Shown: in pieces, positions 1 through 9,116 of the stretch
Layout: each line of letters opens with the position of its first letter
Position numbering within the stretch: the first letter of the stretch is position 1
NCBI RefSeq assembly: GCF_014596725.1
Contig: NZ_JACVEG010000002.1
Coordinates: 62,001-126,000, forward strand
Source: Vibrio sp. Y2-5
Lineage (GTDB): Bacteria; Pseudomonadota; Gammaproteobacteria; Enterobacterales; Vibrionaceae
Reading direction: 5' to 3'
DNA: 64,000 nucleotides
The notes under the pieces: model-generated
What the model saw: the letters and a program-made list of their open reading frames with translations, nothing else
The model's database searches: none
What the model was told of the DNA's origin: nothing
Translations under genes and position numbers: made by a program

Positions 1-13
1 TACAAATCAATAG

Positions 14-754
14 TTAATTAGGTGAAAATTGAATATTCACCGACAGTGTCGAACCTGAACTGGTACTCAACAACGCCAATAAATTCGCGGAGGTTGTTGA
101 GTCAAATAAGCAGCCATAACTTCCCACTCCAAAAACATCATCATTAGTTGAAGTTTCACAGTTGATAGTGTCGAGTCCCTCAATATCAATTATGACTTGG
201 CCTGATTTATAAGAGCCTGTAAATGTAAGACCACCGAATTGGGAATCATCTATATAGACCGTAACACCAAGATAGGTACAGCTATCACCAAGATCCGTGT
301 TGCGAGGCTGAAAGTCACCAATAGTTTCTTCATCTAAGAACCCCCAAATATCATAGAGAGTGGCCGTCTTATGGCCTACCGTTAATGTATGCCTGCTACC
401 ATTTGCTTCTACAGTGACATTGACACTGTCACTTTCCACATAACCACCAAACCCACTCACCTTGCATTTAAATGTGTATTCATTAGCGACTCCAGAAGTA
501 AAAACATACGAACTATCTGTTGCCCCAGAAATAGCCACACCATCTTCATACCACTGATAGCTAAGCGTTGACCCGAGCCCATCAACTTCAATCGACAAAT
601 TATGGCTGTCACCTTCAGAGATAGAACCGCCAACCGGTTGGGTCGTGATAGATGGCTTTCGTGCGACAACTACGCCATCCAAAGTGACAGTTTCGATTTC
701 CGTCCCATCAAGAGTTAAAGCAAGTATTTCCTGTTCATTTAGATATAAAGCCAT
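14..754 (-). CDS. Tail fibre-like protein with Ig-like domain
   Basis: 246 aa, last gene of the late operon in this window and 2 bp after its upstream neighbour. Residues 35-115 read as a bacterial Ig-like domain (start ITTQP, central YQWYEDG, end SVNVTV). The rest is Gly/Ser/Thr-rich beta sequence with no recognised enzyme motif. Ig-like domains are common on phage tail fibres, where they bind cell-surface sugars. Its position at the distal end of baseplate genes supports a fibre or tip role. The exact function is inferred. Confidence 0.6.
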   Translation of the reverse strand: MALYLNEQEILALTLDGTEIETVTLDGVVVARKPSITTQPVGGSISEGDSHNLSIEVDGLGSTLSYQWYEDGVAISGATDSSYVFTSGVANEYTFKCKVSGFGGYVESDSVNVTVEANGSRHTLTVGHKTATLYDIWGFLDEETIGDFQPRNTDLGDSCTYLGVTVYIDDSQFGGLTFTGSYKSGQVIIDIEGLDTINCETSTNDDVFGVGSYGCLFDSTTSANLLALLSTSSGSTLSVNIQFSPN

Positions 755-756
755 AA

Positions 757-1098
757 TTAACTCGTAAATAAATTTAATGCTGAACCTTCGGCTGTATAAC
801 GAAAGCCACCAAACCCAGAGCCCTCATCCGCACTGTTTACAGCCGCTGGAATATCCGTCGCATCTAACTGTTCAAAGAGCTGTGATAAATAACCTCGTTT
901 GGTCCCAGTGGCGTGTTCAAAAATCAATTGTGGATTTTCTGCTAGTTCTTCTGCAGAAGCTGCGGGTAAATCAGCAATAGCAACAGCACCTGTCGGCTCA
1001 GCTCTGGAATTTTTATCTAACAATTGCTTAATAATTGATAAGTCTCTTGAAAGACTCGTCACCGATTTTTCTAGCTGTTCAATTCGTTCTAATGTCAT
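757..1098 (-). CDS. Small tail-fibre-associated protein
   Basis: 113 aa. The first 30 residues form a heptad-like helix (LERIEQLEKSVTSLSRDL), then an Ala/Glu-rich linker and a C-terminal GFGGFRYT segment. It overlaps the upstream gene by 4 bp (ATGA) and is followed directly by the Ig-domain fibre gene. It may trimerise or chaperone the fibre, but no family was recognised. Confidence 0.5.
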   Translation of the reverse strand: MTLERIEQLEKSVTSLSRDLSIIKQLLDKNSRAEPTGAVAIADLPAASAEELAENPQLIFEHATGTKRGYLSQLFEQLDATDIPAAVNSADEGSGFGGFRYTAEGSALNLFTS

Positions 1099-1718
1099 CG
1101 TATTTCCTTACTTACGGGAATCTCACTAGTTGCAACAATGCCTTCTGCATTGTTAGTCGTTAGCCATTGGTTATCTTTGGTTTCGAGCATGTAGGTCGTA
1201 TCACCAAAACGTACATCGAGATAGGTACCAGATGGGTTAGCCAGAATATGGAGCACTTTGAGCAGTTGGTTAATGGTGAACTCAGAATTGGATTGCGTGG
1301 CTATAATACCGAGACCAGCCGAACTCACCAACCATAGACCTGATGTTGTCGTTAACTTGAGAGAGGTTTTGTCTATGTTGGCTATATTAATCACAAGATG
1401 CCTTGGACTTGGTGTTTGATATTCAATCGCTACGCCATCACCTAATACTTGTTCAATTAAAAAGGTATATGAGTCATAAACACCGGCACACGCCATGGCT
1501 TCCAATATAGCCATGTAATTTTCAGCAAAAAAATCTCGGTCAATGTTTGTCATAACGGGGAATGTACCGTTGTCATACAGCACATAACCAAACACTTTTG
1601 AACCAATCACTTCTTGATTCATTTTGACCATTTCTTTAATCAGAGACTCTTGCTTTGCTGACAAGGCAATCGAGTAAAACAGCGAACTCATTTCATCATT
1701 TCGAAATAATTGCGTCAT
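1095..1718 (-). CDS. Phage baseplate/tail-tip protein
   Basis: 207 aa hypothetical protein between a baseplate-like gene and the fibre genes. The N-terminal half is helical, and the C-terminal half has two beta repeats of the type GLWLVSS...GIIATQSNSEF and QWLTTNNAEGIVATSE. That duplication suggests a small repeated adhesin-like module. The role is assigned only from its place at the end of the tail operon. Confidence 0.45.
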   Translation of the reverse strand: MTQLFRNDEMSSLFYSIALSAKQESLIKEMVKMNQEVIGSKVFGYVLYDNGTFPVMTNIDRDFFAENYMAILEAMACAGVYDSYTFLIEQVLGDGVAIEYQTPSPRHLVINIANIDKTSLKLTTTSGLWLVSSAGLGIIATQSNSEFTINQLLKVLHILANPSGTYLDVRFGDTTYMLETKDNQWLTTNNAEGIVATSEIPVSKEIR

Positions 1719-1724
1719 AAGCGG

Positions 1725-2537
1725 TTACTCAAAAATCACATTGGAAACATCAAGTTCAGGCACAAACTTCATGTTATAAGGAGAAATATACGGATTGCTT
1801 TGCCATGAATCCCCGCCATCTAGAGAGTATTCGGTGATAATTTCAGCCGCATAAGGAGCATCCCGAACAATCTCAAAATATCGCTCAGGCTCGACATCCA
1901 TACCTACCCAATAAAAAACCTCGAAATTAGCTAAAAACAAACTCACGATGCTTTCTGGAGTATCTTCGACAGCCGTTGAATTGCGAGAACGTTTGATTCG
2001 AATACGAAAACGCATCGCTTGCTCAGTTGCAGCTACCCATCGATAAGTCTCAATACCTCCTTTTTCGAGAACAATGTCTTGCTCAATATCGCCGACCATA
2101 TAGGTACTGCCGACTACGGCCGTTTTCTCAAAGTAATTGGCTATCTGATAATTCAAATCAGCATCTGGTGTGTAATCGATGGCCACATGCATTTTCCCTG
2201 CATTTTCTACAGTCATCTGTTTTACTGACGAACGAAAACCAAAGCGTTCGAGCAATCCTGCAATTAACGCATTGGGGGTAGTTGTGGGGTTTGATATTCG
2301 TAAATTGGTAACGCTGATAAATTCAGACAGAATTAAGAATGTTTCAGCCATCAGGTTATCGATATACATGTCAATTTGTACAGATGGATAAAAGACCCTG
2401 TATTCATCGCTCGCCACGAACTGGTTGTATGCGACTGCGTTATACTCCGGTCTAGAATTAACAAAGGCGCTGTAATAGCGCCCCATATGTGTAGCGAAAC
2501 TTTCGGGAATAACCCCGAGTTCTGGATCCCATTTCAT
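1725..2537 (-). CDS. Probable baseplate J-like protein
   Basis: 270 aa. The size and place (after a small baseplate protein, before fibre genes) match the baseplate wedge gene of contractile-tailed phages. The middle section (RFRIRIKRSRNST) and the end (ITEYSLDGGDSWQS) are beta-rich. The start overlaps the upstream stop by 4 bp. No diagnostic motif is visible, so gpJ-like is a positional inference. Confidence 0.45.
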   Translation of the reverse strand: MKWDPELGVIPESFATHMGRYYSAFVNSRPEYNAVAYNQFVASDEYRVFYPSVQIDMYIDNLMAETFLILSEFISVTNLRISNPTTTPNALIAGLLERFGFRSSVKQMTVENAGKMHVAIDYTPDADLNYQIANYFEKTAVVGSTYMVGDIEQDIVLEKGGIETYRWVAATEQAMRFRIRIKRSRNSTAVEDTPESIVSLFLANFEVFYWVGMDVEPERYFEIVRDAPYAAEIITEYSLDGGDSWQSNPYISPYNMKFVPELDVSNVIFE

Positions 2538-2848
2538 CGTATTACGCCACCATAGTTATTTGTGATTGATTGTGTTCCTTGAATACCAGCAACTGTGTAG
2601 TCCAACTTCAAAATAAAACCGTCAACGAATACTGAACTGTTAAGCATAATGATTGAGCGTTTGACAGATTCGCTAATGATCCATGTGTTGAATGCGGAAG
2701 CATTAAAATCAACTCCTGCCATTTGCCAATACGAAAAATCAAAACCCAGTTGCGGAGCAAAATAGAGAGAGCCTTGCTGTGTCTGAAATTCATTTTCAAA
2801 CCTTGCAACGCTTCTGGCTTTACCTAAAAACCCAGTAAGTGAGCCCAT
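2534..2848 (-). CDS. Small baseplate wedge protein
   Basis: 104 aa. Contains LYFAPQLGFDFSYW, reminiscent of the short wedge proteins that read 'apelGiDl'. It sits 2 bp after the gene before it and overlaps the next by 4 bp, typical of a tightly packed structural operon. The family is uncertain. Confidence 0.45.
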   Translation of the reverse strand: MGSLTGFLGKARSVARFENEFQTQQGSLYFAPQLGFDFSYWQMAGVDFNASAFNTWIISESVKRSIIMLNSSVFVDGFILKLDYTVAGIQGTQSITNNYGGVIR

Positions 2849-2850
2849 CG

Positions 2851-3213
2851 TTACCTCAATTTCAATTGTTCAAGATCTTGTTTTAGTTGCTCCAATGCTG
2901 ACTTTTCATCAGCGGCCAACACTTCAACCTTACCCACAGCTGGAGAACCAGAGCCGCCAGAGACTTGTGTGACGACATTCTTACCCGCTATTGAAATAGC
3001 TTGCTGCGCGATACCAATCGCTTTATTGATAGTGATTTGGGCATCAAGCTGTGTATTGGTGAGATAAACCGAGAAGTCTTGCCCCATCAGTAAAAAACCA
3101 TCGCTATCTTCTTGTCCCGCGCAAATGTTTACCACATCACCAGGTCTATAAATTTCATCATCCAGTTCTACTTCAATTTGTGCGTTGCGGATCCGAGCTT
3201 GTAGTAACTTCAT
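2851..3213 (-). CDS. Phage structural protein, hypothetical
   Basis: 120 aa. Starts with a small beta domain (RIRNAQIEVELDDEIYRPGDVV), then a Gly/Ser stretch (SGGSGSPAVG) and a C-terminal Leu/Lys/Glu helix likely to be a coiled coil. Embedded in the baseplate operon. No family recognised. Confidence 0.4.
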   Translation of the reverse strand: MKLLQARIRNAQIEVELDDEIYRPGDVVNICAGQEDSDGFLLMGQDFSVYLTNTQLDAQITINKAIGIAQQAISIAGKNVVTQVSGGSGSPAVGKVEVLAADEKSALEQLKQDLEQLKLR

Positions 3214-3216
3214 AAT

Positions 3217-3663
3217 TCACCCAAAAGAAAGGGCACCTTTAAAAGTGCCCGTGGTTAAATCAAACTCGCCATCAATTTCGATAATTCGCCCATCTCCATA
3301 TGGGTAGTGCAACTGTGGTAGGTGATTTGTGACAAATCGATATTGCCCTGTAACCATGATCTTACGGTTTGCTCGCTGGTGAATATCTTCAACACAAACA
3401 AACTCATCAGAATAAATGTCATAGGTTAGACCAAGTTCTTCGAGAAAATCCTCTGCACTGTTAATAGCCCTTGTTCTGGTAGGCGTAGCACCTAGGAAAG
3501 CAGTACCTTCTATCATTTGCTCAGGAACTTCGCTGTACTTTGCAAAGGAGTATCCAAGAATAGTGGGAATTAATTGAGGTAGGTTTGATGTGTATAGATG
3601 CTGGCGTTCCCAGTACTCAACAGAGAACAGATAGCCCCGCTTAGTGTTAGCTCGAACTCTCAT
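3217..3663 (-). CDS. Phage tail/baseplate protein
   Basis: 148 aa when started at the ATG at 3663, which has GGGGAT upstream and overlaps the previous stop by 17 bp. A longer frame to 3822 runs inside the preceding gene and is less likely. The sequence is mixed alpha/beta (GYLFSVEYWERQ...TGQYRFVTNHLPQLHYP). Function unknown; the operon suggests a baseplate hub or wedge. Confidence 0.45.
   Translation of the reverse strand: MRVRANTKRGYLFSVEYWERQHLYTSNLPQLIPTILGYSFAKYSEVPEQMIEGTAFLGATPTRTRAINSAEDFLEELGLTYDIYSDEFVCVEDIHQRANRKIMVTGQYRFVTNHLPQLHYPYGDGRIIEIDGEFDLTTGTFKGALSFG
3227..3254 (-). terminator. Hairpin with T tract at a gene end (attenuator-like)
   Basis: On the minus strand GGGCACTTTTAAAGGTGCCC folds into a 6-bp GC-rich stem and is followed by TTTCTTTT. 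It overlaps the last codons of the gene ending at 3217, so it may partially terminate or shield the upstream message. Confidence 0.5.
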
Positions 3664-3973
3664 TTCGGATCCCCAGAAGCGCATAACCATCACTGCGTTT
3701 AACTGTGGCATATTGGCCATCAGATTTAACGTAAAAATCGCCATTTTCGTAAACTGGTAGGTAGGTACTTCGGAACCAGAGAGCGACTTTGATTGTGCCA
3801 AAGTCAGGAACCACCTCGTCACTGATTACGGCGACCGTAATACTCTCATTATTGATGGCCAGTTCATTGACTATCTGAGGAATGCCTCGAGCGGAAAATG
3901 AATCGACTTCTCCCACTTCATACCAATCAAAATCTTCCGTAGTTAGCCCCATCAGAACCAAATTTTCACTCAT
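3647..3973 (-). CDS. Small phage tail/baseplate protein
   Basis: 108 aa hypothetical protein. It overlaps the upstream gene by 4 bp (ATGA) and the downstream one by 17 bp. The sequence is acidic and beta-rich (ITVAVISDEVVPDFGTIKVA). No motif was recognised; the tail role is inferred from position. Confidence 0.4.
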   Translation of the reverse strand: MSENLVLMGLTTEDFDWYEVGEVDSFSARGIPQIVNELAINNESITVAVISDEVVPDFGTIKVALWFRSTYLPVYENGDFYVKSDGQYATVKRSDGYALLGIRNESSS

Positions 3974-4551
3974 TTCACTACCTCAACCGTTTTAGGAATA
4001 TTGGTAGGTGTTTGAGTATTAGAATTATCCCCTAATATCGATTTATCACCTTTTTGCATTTCCAAAGTAAGCACCTGCTCCGTAGAGTCTGCTTTATTGG
4101 CTCGTGTCATATTGAGTAACGTACCGCCTATAATCACCATTTCTGGACTAAAAAAGCACACACGCGGCAACGCATCATCTTTAGCAAAAAACCAACTAGC
4201 AATCCCCATCATGGCATTAATGAAATCATTACTGCTGCTTTTAAGAGTCACAGTCGCGGTATTCACATTGCCTTTTAATACGGGGACACCACCAGCCATA
4301 TCGATACTTTTCACCATGCTTTGTTTATACCCTTCGGGGATCATGCCAATCAGCTCACCAACAACAGGGACAGGTATCGGTGTTGTAGAACGTAAATCGT
4401 AATATTGGTTAGTTAACGTATCGATACGTTCAAGCTCTGCAGGTTCTAGCTTCGCTTTAGCATTCAGCTCTAACAGTTCTTTTCGTTCCGCTTCGGACAG
4501 AGTTTCATCCATGTAAAACAGAAAAATCGGAGGCGCGTTTTCTGTGATCAT
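3970..4551 (-). CDS. Phage tail protein after the tape measure
   Basis: 193 aa. The gene directly following the tape measure is usually a tail-hub or baseplate initiator. N-terminal acidic helix (EAERKELLELNAKAK), central beta region with PVPVVGELIG and a Gly-rich VIIGGTLLNMTRANK section, flexible Asn/Thr-rich tail. No signature proves the role. Confidence 0.45.
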   Translation of the reverse strand: MITENAPPIFLFYMDETLSEAERKELLELNAKAKLEPAELERIDTLTNQYYDLRSTTPIPVPVVGELIGMIPEGYKQSMVKSIDMAGGVPVLKGNVNTATVTLKSSSNDFINAMMGIASWFFAKDDALPRVCFFSPEMVIIGGTLLNMTRANKADSTEQVLTLEMQKGDKSILGDNSNTQTPTNIPKTVEVVK

Positions 4552-4557
4552 ATATCC

Positions 4558-5832
4558 TCACTTCATTGCGTTAGGACCGACATCAGCGCGGTTTTTGTTC
4601 TTCTCTGCATGCTCTTCAACATACTGAACCAACGCACTATTCATTTCTCGACCATGACGGTCGGTATAATCACTCAACAACTGTATTCCATTTCTCCCTG
4701 TAGTCGCTGTTACCGGGTTATGAACGCCCCACACCCACAGTTTGCCCATAAAGTTTTGCCAGTTTTCTAACGAGTTAATCGGTTGACTACCTGCGGCCTT
4801 CAAGGCTTTCCATTTATCCCCTGCACCATGGAAATAAGAAACCGCCCCTTTCATGACTTGTTGCTCGATCTGAACGGTTTTGATTTCCGCTTTATCAGCA
4901 AGCAGTTTGCCTTTCACTTTCAAATCCAATACTTCCAAATGTGCTTGTATCCTACTAGCCTCTGAAGCATCCGCTTCAACAACGCTTTTCGCTTGCACTT
5001 GGGAAATACCATCAATGATTTTTTTCTGGAAAGCATCACCATCACCACGAGCTAAAATAGCAGCGCTATTGGCACCTTGATTTAAGGCCGTATCAAGATC
5101 GTTTGTTCTGACTTTCCCTCCGAACATTGTGTCCATAATATTTTGAAAAGAGAGAACCCCTTCATTCGCGATAATTTGTTTAAACGGCTTCATAAAACGC
5201 GAAGCTAGCAAGGCATCTTCATCACCAAAGACTTGGTTCATGTATTGAGCCGTCGTTTCCGGTTTCATTTTTGCCATGGTGCCAACAAAATCTAAGAAAG
5301 AGTTTTCGATACCATTTTTCTCAGCAGAATCCTTATAGAGTGCCATCTCTGGTCGCTCTAACGCACCGACGAAACCTGACAATATTCCGCGAATATCGGA
5401 TTGATCTAATCGCGCAGAGATACCAACGGCGCTCAACGCTGCATAGCGCCCTCGGTTAATGCCTAATGCATCAGCGTTATCATTTAAATCAGCCATATCA
5501 TTCAACCGCTCTCGTGCGACTTGAGCGTATTCTTCTGCACCGTCAAACACTTTGGTCGCGATCTCTTTTGCTGCACTTGCAGCCGCCATCACCGCATTGG
5601 ACGCCAGATTTGCACCAGTGATCATCAAAAAGCCTTGCAAGTTTTTCAGCTTAGTTTTGACTTTTGTCGCGCCTCTTTCTGCTCCACGTTCAAAGCCTTT
5701 GCCAAACCAATACTCAAAATCTTCAGCCGCTTGCCGAGCGCTACGCTGTAACGACAATTCCATTTTCTTGGATTCTTCACGCATTTTCCGCTCATCGATA
5801 CGCGGAGCGAGGATAAACTCTGAACTAGCCAT
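4558..5832 (-). CDS. Tail tape measure protein
   Basis: 424 aa from the ATG at 5832, which overlaps the preceding stop (ATGGCTAG). Largely helical and Ala-rich with a hydrophobic patch near residues 70-95 (LQGFLMITGANLASNAVMAAA). It is placed just after the frameshifting chaperone pair, the conserved position of tape measures. At 424 aa it is short for the class, which predicts a short tail if length is set one helical residue at a time. Confidence 0.75.
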   Translation of the reverse strand: MASSEFILAPRIDERKMREESKKMELSLQRSARQAAEDFEYWFGKGFERGAERGATKVKTKLKNLQGFLMITGANLASNAVMAAASAAKEIATKVFDGAEEYAQVARERLNDMADLNDNADALGINRGRYAALSAVGISARLDQSDIRGILSGFVGALERPEMALYKDSAEKNGIENSFLDFVGTMAKMKPETTAQYMNQVFGDEDALLASRFMKPFKQIIANEGVLSFQNIMDTMFGGKVRTNDLDTALNQGANSAAILARGDGDAFQKKIIDGISQVQAKSVVEADASEASRIQAHLEVLDLKVKGKLLADKAEIKTVQIEQQVMKGAVSYFHGAGDKWKALKAAGSQPINSLENWQNFMGKLWVWGVHNPVTATTGRNGIQLLSDYTDRHGREMNSALVQYVEEHAEKNKNRADVGPNAMK

Positions 5833-6357
5833 TGTTAGCCATAGCCTCCTCTTGTTTAATTTGGCGATAAGCTTTGTGTAGGACGAGGGCAATGAGAGAA
5901 GTGCCATCAATATCGGGATTTTTCTCGACAAGATCAGCGGCAAACCCATCCCCTACAATTCGGTATTGGGACAGCTCATTGAGTTCTTCTGGATTTAAAA
6001 AAAAAGACCTGCATCTTTCTCTTGAGCGCAACGCAGTAGGGTTTCCAACACCATGTCGGCTAAGTCACTAAGGCCATAGTTATCGATGGTAGAGGAATCA
6101 ATCGCCATTCCATGTTTATTTTGGTGAACAGCTAATAAAGCCATCATGTCGTAATGATCGATGCGTTGGACACTCATCAACTCAATGAGAATATTGCGCC
6201 GAATATCATTGTCTACCTCTCGAAAATATTCATTGCATTCATCTGTCGTAATGAAGTTTTTCAATCGCATTGTGCGAGCTTTATACAGATGAAAAACGAA
6301 ACCGACATAAGCCATATACGCATTCCAAGCACGAGCACCTTTGAACTGAGTGATCAT
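5825..6357 (-). CDS. Tail assembly chaperone, -1 frameshift fusion (GT-type)
   Basis: The 120-aa frame ends in LFF then TAA. A -1 shift on the T9 run (5997-6005) continues into an open frame with LNPEELNELSQYR and ends at the TAG at 5825, giving 177 aa. Long-tailed phages make such a fusion (gpG/gpGT of lambda) between the tube and tape-measure genes, where it binds the tape measure during assembly. Location, overlap and slippery run all match. Frameshifting itself is inferred. Confidence 0.75.
5995..6357 (-). CDS. Tail assembly chaperone, short form (G-type)
   Basis: 120-aa unshifted product, mostly helical, overlapping the tube gene stop by 4 bp. It has the size and position of lambda gpG analogues. 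See the fusion product ending at 5825. Confidence 0.7.
   Translation of the reverse strand: MITQFKGARAWNAYMAYVGFVFHLYKARTMRLKNFITTDECNEYFREVDNDIRRNILIELMSVQRIDHYDMMALLAVHQNKHGMAIDSSTIDNYGLSDLADMVLETLLRCAQEKDAGLFF
5997..6005 (-). promoter_or_regulatory. Slippery T9 site for -1 frameshifting
   Basis: Nine consecutive T on the coding (minus) strand, read CTT TTT TTT TAA in frame. A -1 slip gives TTT TTT TTA AAT. The zero-frame stop lies directly inside the run, so only shifted ribosomes reach the downstream frame. Confidence 0.75.
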
Positions 6358-6794
6358 GCGGCCACCGCTTTAAATTCATCTTTGAAATTACGAGGAGCGG
6401 TCTGAATAACCAAATTAACGTCTAGCGTCGATTCCGATTCATTGGCAGTACCATTGCGGGGATCCGCTTTAATAATGCTTTGCTTAGTCGTTAATGTACG
6501 TCCATTCTTCTTATTGTAAGAAGTGTAATCAAAGCGAGCTTCCGCTAAGAAAATCTTGGTGTACAGTTCCAAATGTTCTTTGCTGACATTTCTCAGTTTG
6601 ACATTAATCTCTATCGGTTGTGTTAAGCCACTGGAAACCAATTCACCATCACCATAACCATTCGGGTCACAGAACATTTGCACAACCTTAGGATTGTTAC
6701 GGCCTAATTCCAGTACTGACATATAGCCGTACTCCACACCATCATAGTTAACGGTGGTTTCCATCTCACCAATGTTGAATGAACTGGTTGTCAT
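6354..6794 (-). CDS. Tail tube protein
   Basis: 146 aa starting at the ATG at 6794, preceded by GGGAGG. Beta-rich (FNIGEMETTVNYDGVEYGYMS; DVNLVIQTAPRNFKDEF), as for tube subunits. Position between the probable sheath and the chaperone pair is the conserved tube position. Sequence motifs are not diagnostic on their own. Confidence 0.6.
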   Translation of the reverse strand: MTTSSFNIGEMETTVNYDGVEYGYMSVLELGRNNPKVVQMFCDPNGYGDGELVSSGLTQPIEINVKLRNVSKEHLELYTKIFLAEARFDYTSYNKKNGRTLTTKQSIIKADPRNGTANESESTLDVNLVIQTAPRNFKDEFKAVAA

Positions 6795-7843
6795 TATTGT
6801 GCCTCCCGTACTGAAATTTGCGCTCGCCAAATAGGATCCGCAACTTTTACTTCTGCTTCACCATCGACGTAATACATATCGGAACTCTTAACGATATTGA
6901 TGTAGTTGTCTTTATCACTATCGAGATAGAAATAGGGGTAATGTTCATATTTGCTGATAATAGCCATTGCTGCCTCTTCAATGTTCACACGCTGCACAGC
7001 AGTATCATTAGGCTCGTTAGTTTGAATGTATGAAGTGATCGCTTCTTGAGTTTCTAGACGGATCAAGCGATTTAAATAGGCTTTGGTAATGGCATGACCC
7101 GCATTGCCGAAAAAGCCCAGTGTTGGACCATCTGAGCCATTAAGATAGAACGATATACGTTTGTTAAAGAGATCATCCGCTTCCCCGACAGTGGATACGG
7201 TAGAGGCAGGGTTAGCACTGTCCAACACGTAATACTGATTGTTACGCCAGTAAACCTGAGATAGAAAGCGACCAAATTGCTCATAGCATCCCGAATAGCT
7301 GCCTTTATCATCATAAAACACCGTATCCGTCTGACTCAGTTCTTCTGCTTTGGATTTGTCACTGGCAGAGTAAGCTTTGATACCCGAAAAGTTTTCAAAG
7401 TCGATTTTAATGGCATCATCCAGTGCATAATCTTCAGAGAAACACAGGGTAAAATAATCAGTTGGGTCAAAATCAACAGCGACATCATCTTCTGGGTCGA
7501 CTTGAGTAGCCAACATCAACAGGTAGACAGTATTTAATCCACCGGCCATGAAAAACGATACATGAGCATTATCGGTGTAAGCTTCAAAGCTACTTGAGTC
7601 ATACACTGGCACGACTTTAAATTGGGTCGGATCAGTAAATTCACGCACCACCGTTTTACCCAACTGCTTAGTTTCCTTTTTAACGGTTTTCAACACCTGT
7701 TTTTTAGCAACTTTGGTTGGGGTACCTCCAAACTTACCATTTACCAAAACAAGACATTTATTGAGAAAGCTATAGTCAACTTTTGATGCGGTTTGCGCTT
7801 CCTCGATACTGACCGCATAGTCAAAGACAAGTGTGTTACTCAT
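6794..7843 (-). CDS. Probable contractile tail sheath protein
   Basis: 349 aa. The start at 7843 (SD TTAGGTGG) is preferred over the longer frame that runs through the upstream gene. The N-terminus (LNKCLVLVNGKFGG) and the C-terminal AINxYxxLIR-like helix region plus beta end (ADPIWRAQISVREAQ) resemble sheath-like proteins. Placed directly before the tube gene, as in contractile (myovirus) tails. A non-contractile alternative cannot be excluded. Confidence 0.55.
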   Translation of the reverse strand: MSNTLVFDYAVSIEEAQTASKVDYSFLNKCLVLVNGKFGGTPTKVAKKQVLKTVKKETKQLGKTVVREFTDPTQFKVVPVYDSSSFEAYTDNAHVSFFMAGGLNTVYLLMLATQVDPEDDVAVDFDPTDYFTLCFSEDYALDDAIKIDFENFSGIKAYSASDKSKAEELSQTDTVFYDDKGSYSGCYEQFGRFLSQVYWRNNQYYVLDSANPASTVSTVGEADDLFNKRISFYLNGSDGPTLGFFGNAGHAITKAYLNRLIRLETQEAITSYIQTNEPNDTAVQRVNIEEAAMAIISKYEHYPYFYLDSDKDNYINIVKSSDMYYVDGEAEVKVADPIWRAQISVREAQ

Positions 7844-8246
7844 AATCAATCCACCTAAATTTTTTGATTTTTTCGCGTGTTTTATCGTGTTCAATTTCAC
7901 ACGCAAAATTGAAATCTTTAGACACTGAAAGTACTCCCTGAGAACGCCAATCAGATTCAGCAACAGTATTGATGGCTTCAAGTGTCTTGCTTGGCCCACT
8001 ACGTTTGATATAGCGGTCAAACTTATAACCGAGCACCCCAAAAACAGGCTTATCTCTACCAACAGCATCGAGTGACAATCGGATAGTTCCAAAGAAACGA
8101 ATATGGGATTCAGAGAAATATTGCTCCCGCACATTCAGGTATTCGACATAAACCACATTGCTACCTTCATGCATGGCTCCAGCCCAATCCACAGCCTGCA
8201 TACCAAAGATATTGGTGATCTCACGATGTAATTCCGGTCTAAACAT
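7836..8246 (-). CDS. Tail terminator/completion-like protein
   Basis: 136 aa. Overlaps both neighbours by 8 bp. Mixed alpha/beta protein (VVYVEYLNVREQYFSESHIRFFGTIRLSL) directly before the sheath gene, where tail terminator proteins are encoded. The family was not recognised with certainty. Confidence 0.5.
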   Translation of the reverse strand: MFRPELHREITNIFGMQAVDWAGAMHEGSNVVYVEYLNVREQYFSESHIRFFGTIRLSLDAVGRDKPVFGVLGYKFDRYIKRSGPSKTLEAINTVAESDWRSQGVLSVSKDFNFACEIEHDKTREKIKKFRWIDYE

Positions 8247-8775
8247 ATTTGGCCTTTATTGAGTTGAAGAATGTACCGGTATCAATCATCGGCCAGTCAA
8301 AACCCTTACCTCTAAAATGATGCCCACTAGGCGTTGTCCAGCCATCAATCGTTGCTACAGAATTACTACCAAAATCTTTACGCATAATCGGATTTCTTAT
8401 TAATGCCCGGGCACCACTCTCGATACGGTTAATCATCTGTAACGTTGGGCTGCTCACACCAAAGGTTTTTATTAACGCATTAGTAACCCGAATCACATCC
8501 TGATTCATAAAATGGCTCTCAGCTTTAGAAAAAACACCATATCGAGCATCCATGAACTCAGCCAACTTCGACAACTTCAGTGTTGTCTTTCCTTTATTGT
8601 CAGTTTTCACGCTAGAAGCTTGCTTCTTCCGAAATGACTTAAGTGGCTTCTCACGATCGGCTTTTCTGGCTGTTATATTTTTATCCAAGATACCGATACG
8701 AATATGATGAGAATTGAACGCTTGCACTTCCTTTTCTAAATCCGTGAAGTCCAGATCGATATCGAGCGTAAACAT
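8239..8775 (-). CDS. Virion morphogenesis (gpS-like) protein
   Basis: 178 aa, basic, with a C-terminal WPMIDTGTFFNSI segment. The 'DTG/L..S' motif near the end is typical of phage virion-morphogenesis/tail-completion proteins. Located between head-tail connector and tail terminator genes. Confidence 0.55.
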   Translation of the reverse strand: MFTLDIDLDFTDLEKEVQAFNSHHIRIGILDKNITARKADREKPLKSFRKKQASSVKTDNKGKTTLKLSKLAEFMDARYGVFSKAESHFMNQDVIRVTNALIKTFGVSSPTLQMINRIESGARALIRNPIMRKDFGSNSVATIDGWTTPSGHHFRGKGFDWPMIDTGTFFNSIKAKYV

Positions 8776-9071
8776 CAGATACCTCCGCCAATAACGAGAA
8801 TTCGCGCAGGGCGAACTGCGGGTTCCTTATCGGATAGAGAACAATCGGCAGCTTCAGCAAGCTTCTTCAAGCGCACTAAAGTGTATTTCTGATTACTATC
8901 AACAGAGACCCGTTCAACTAACACGTTTTGAGTAAACTTGTAGTAGTCACATTCACTCTCAGGGTTAGCATTAATTGCATTGGCAAAATCAATCTCATCC
9001 TGAGTCATCGAATCAGAGCCGGACTGACGCAGGATGGTATCGATATGGTTTTGTGCATCTTCTGAAATCAT
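8775..9071 (-). CDS. Head-tail connector-like protein
   Basis: 98 aa. N-terminal helices (AQNHIDTILRQSGSDSMTQDEIDFANAI) and a Gly-rich end. First gene after the capsid-gene terminator; overlaps the next start by 1 bp. Connector role is from position only. Confidence 0.4.
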   Translation of the reverse strand: MISEDAQNHIDTILRQSGSDSMTQDEIDFANAINANPESECDYYKFTQNVLVERVSVDSNQKYTLVRLKKLAEAADCSLSDKEPAVRPARILVIGGGI

Positions 9072-9080
9072 AAAAACTCC

Positions 9081-9107
9081 TTAAAACAAAGGGAGCGAAT
9101 CGCTCCC
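9081..9107 (-). terminator. Rho-independent terminator after capsid gene
   Basis: Minus strand: GGGAGCG-ATT-CGCTCCC stem followed by TTTGTTTT. It probably gives partial termination, leaving the capsid gene more expressed than the connectors below it. Confidence 0.75.
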
Positions 9108-9116
9108 TAACCGTTC

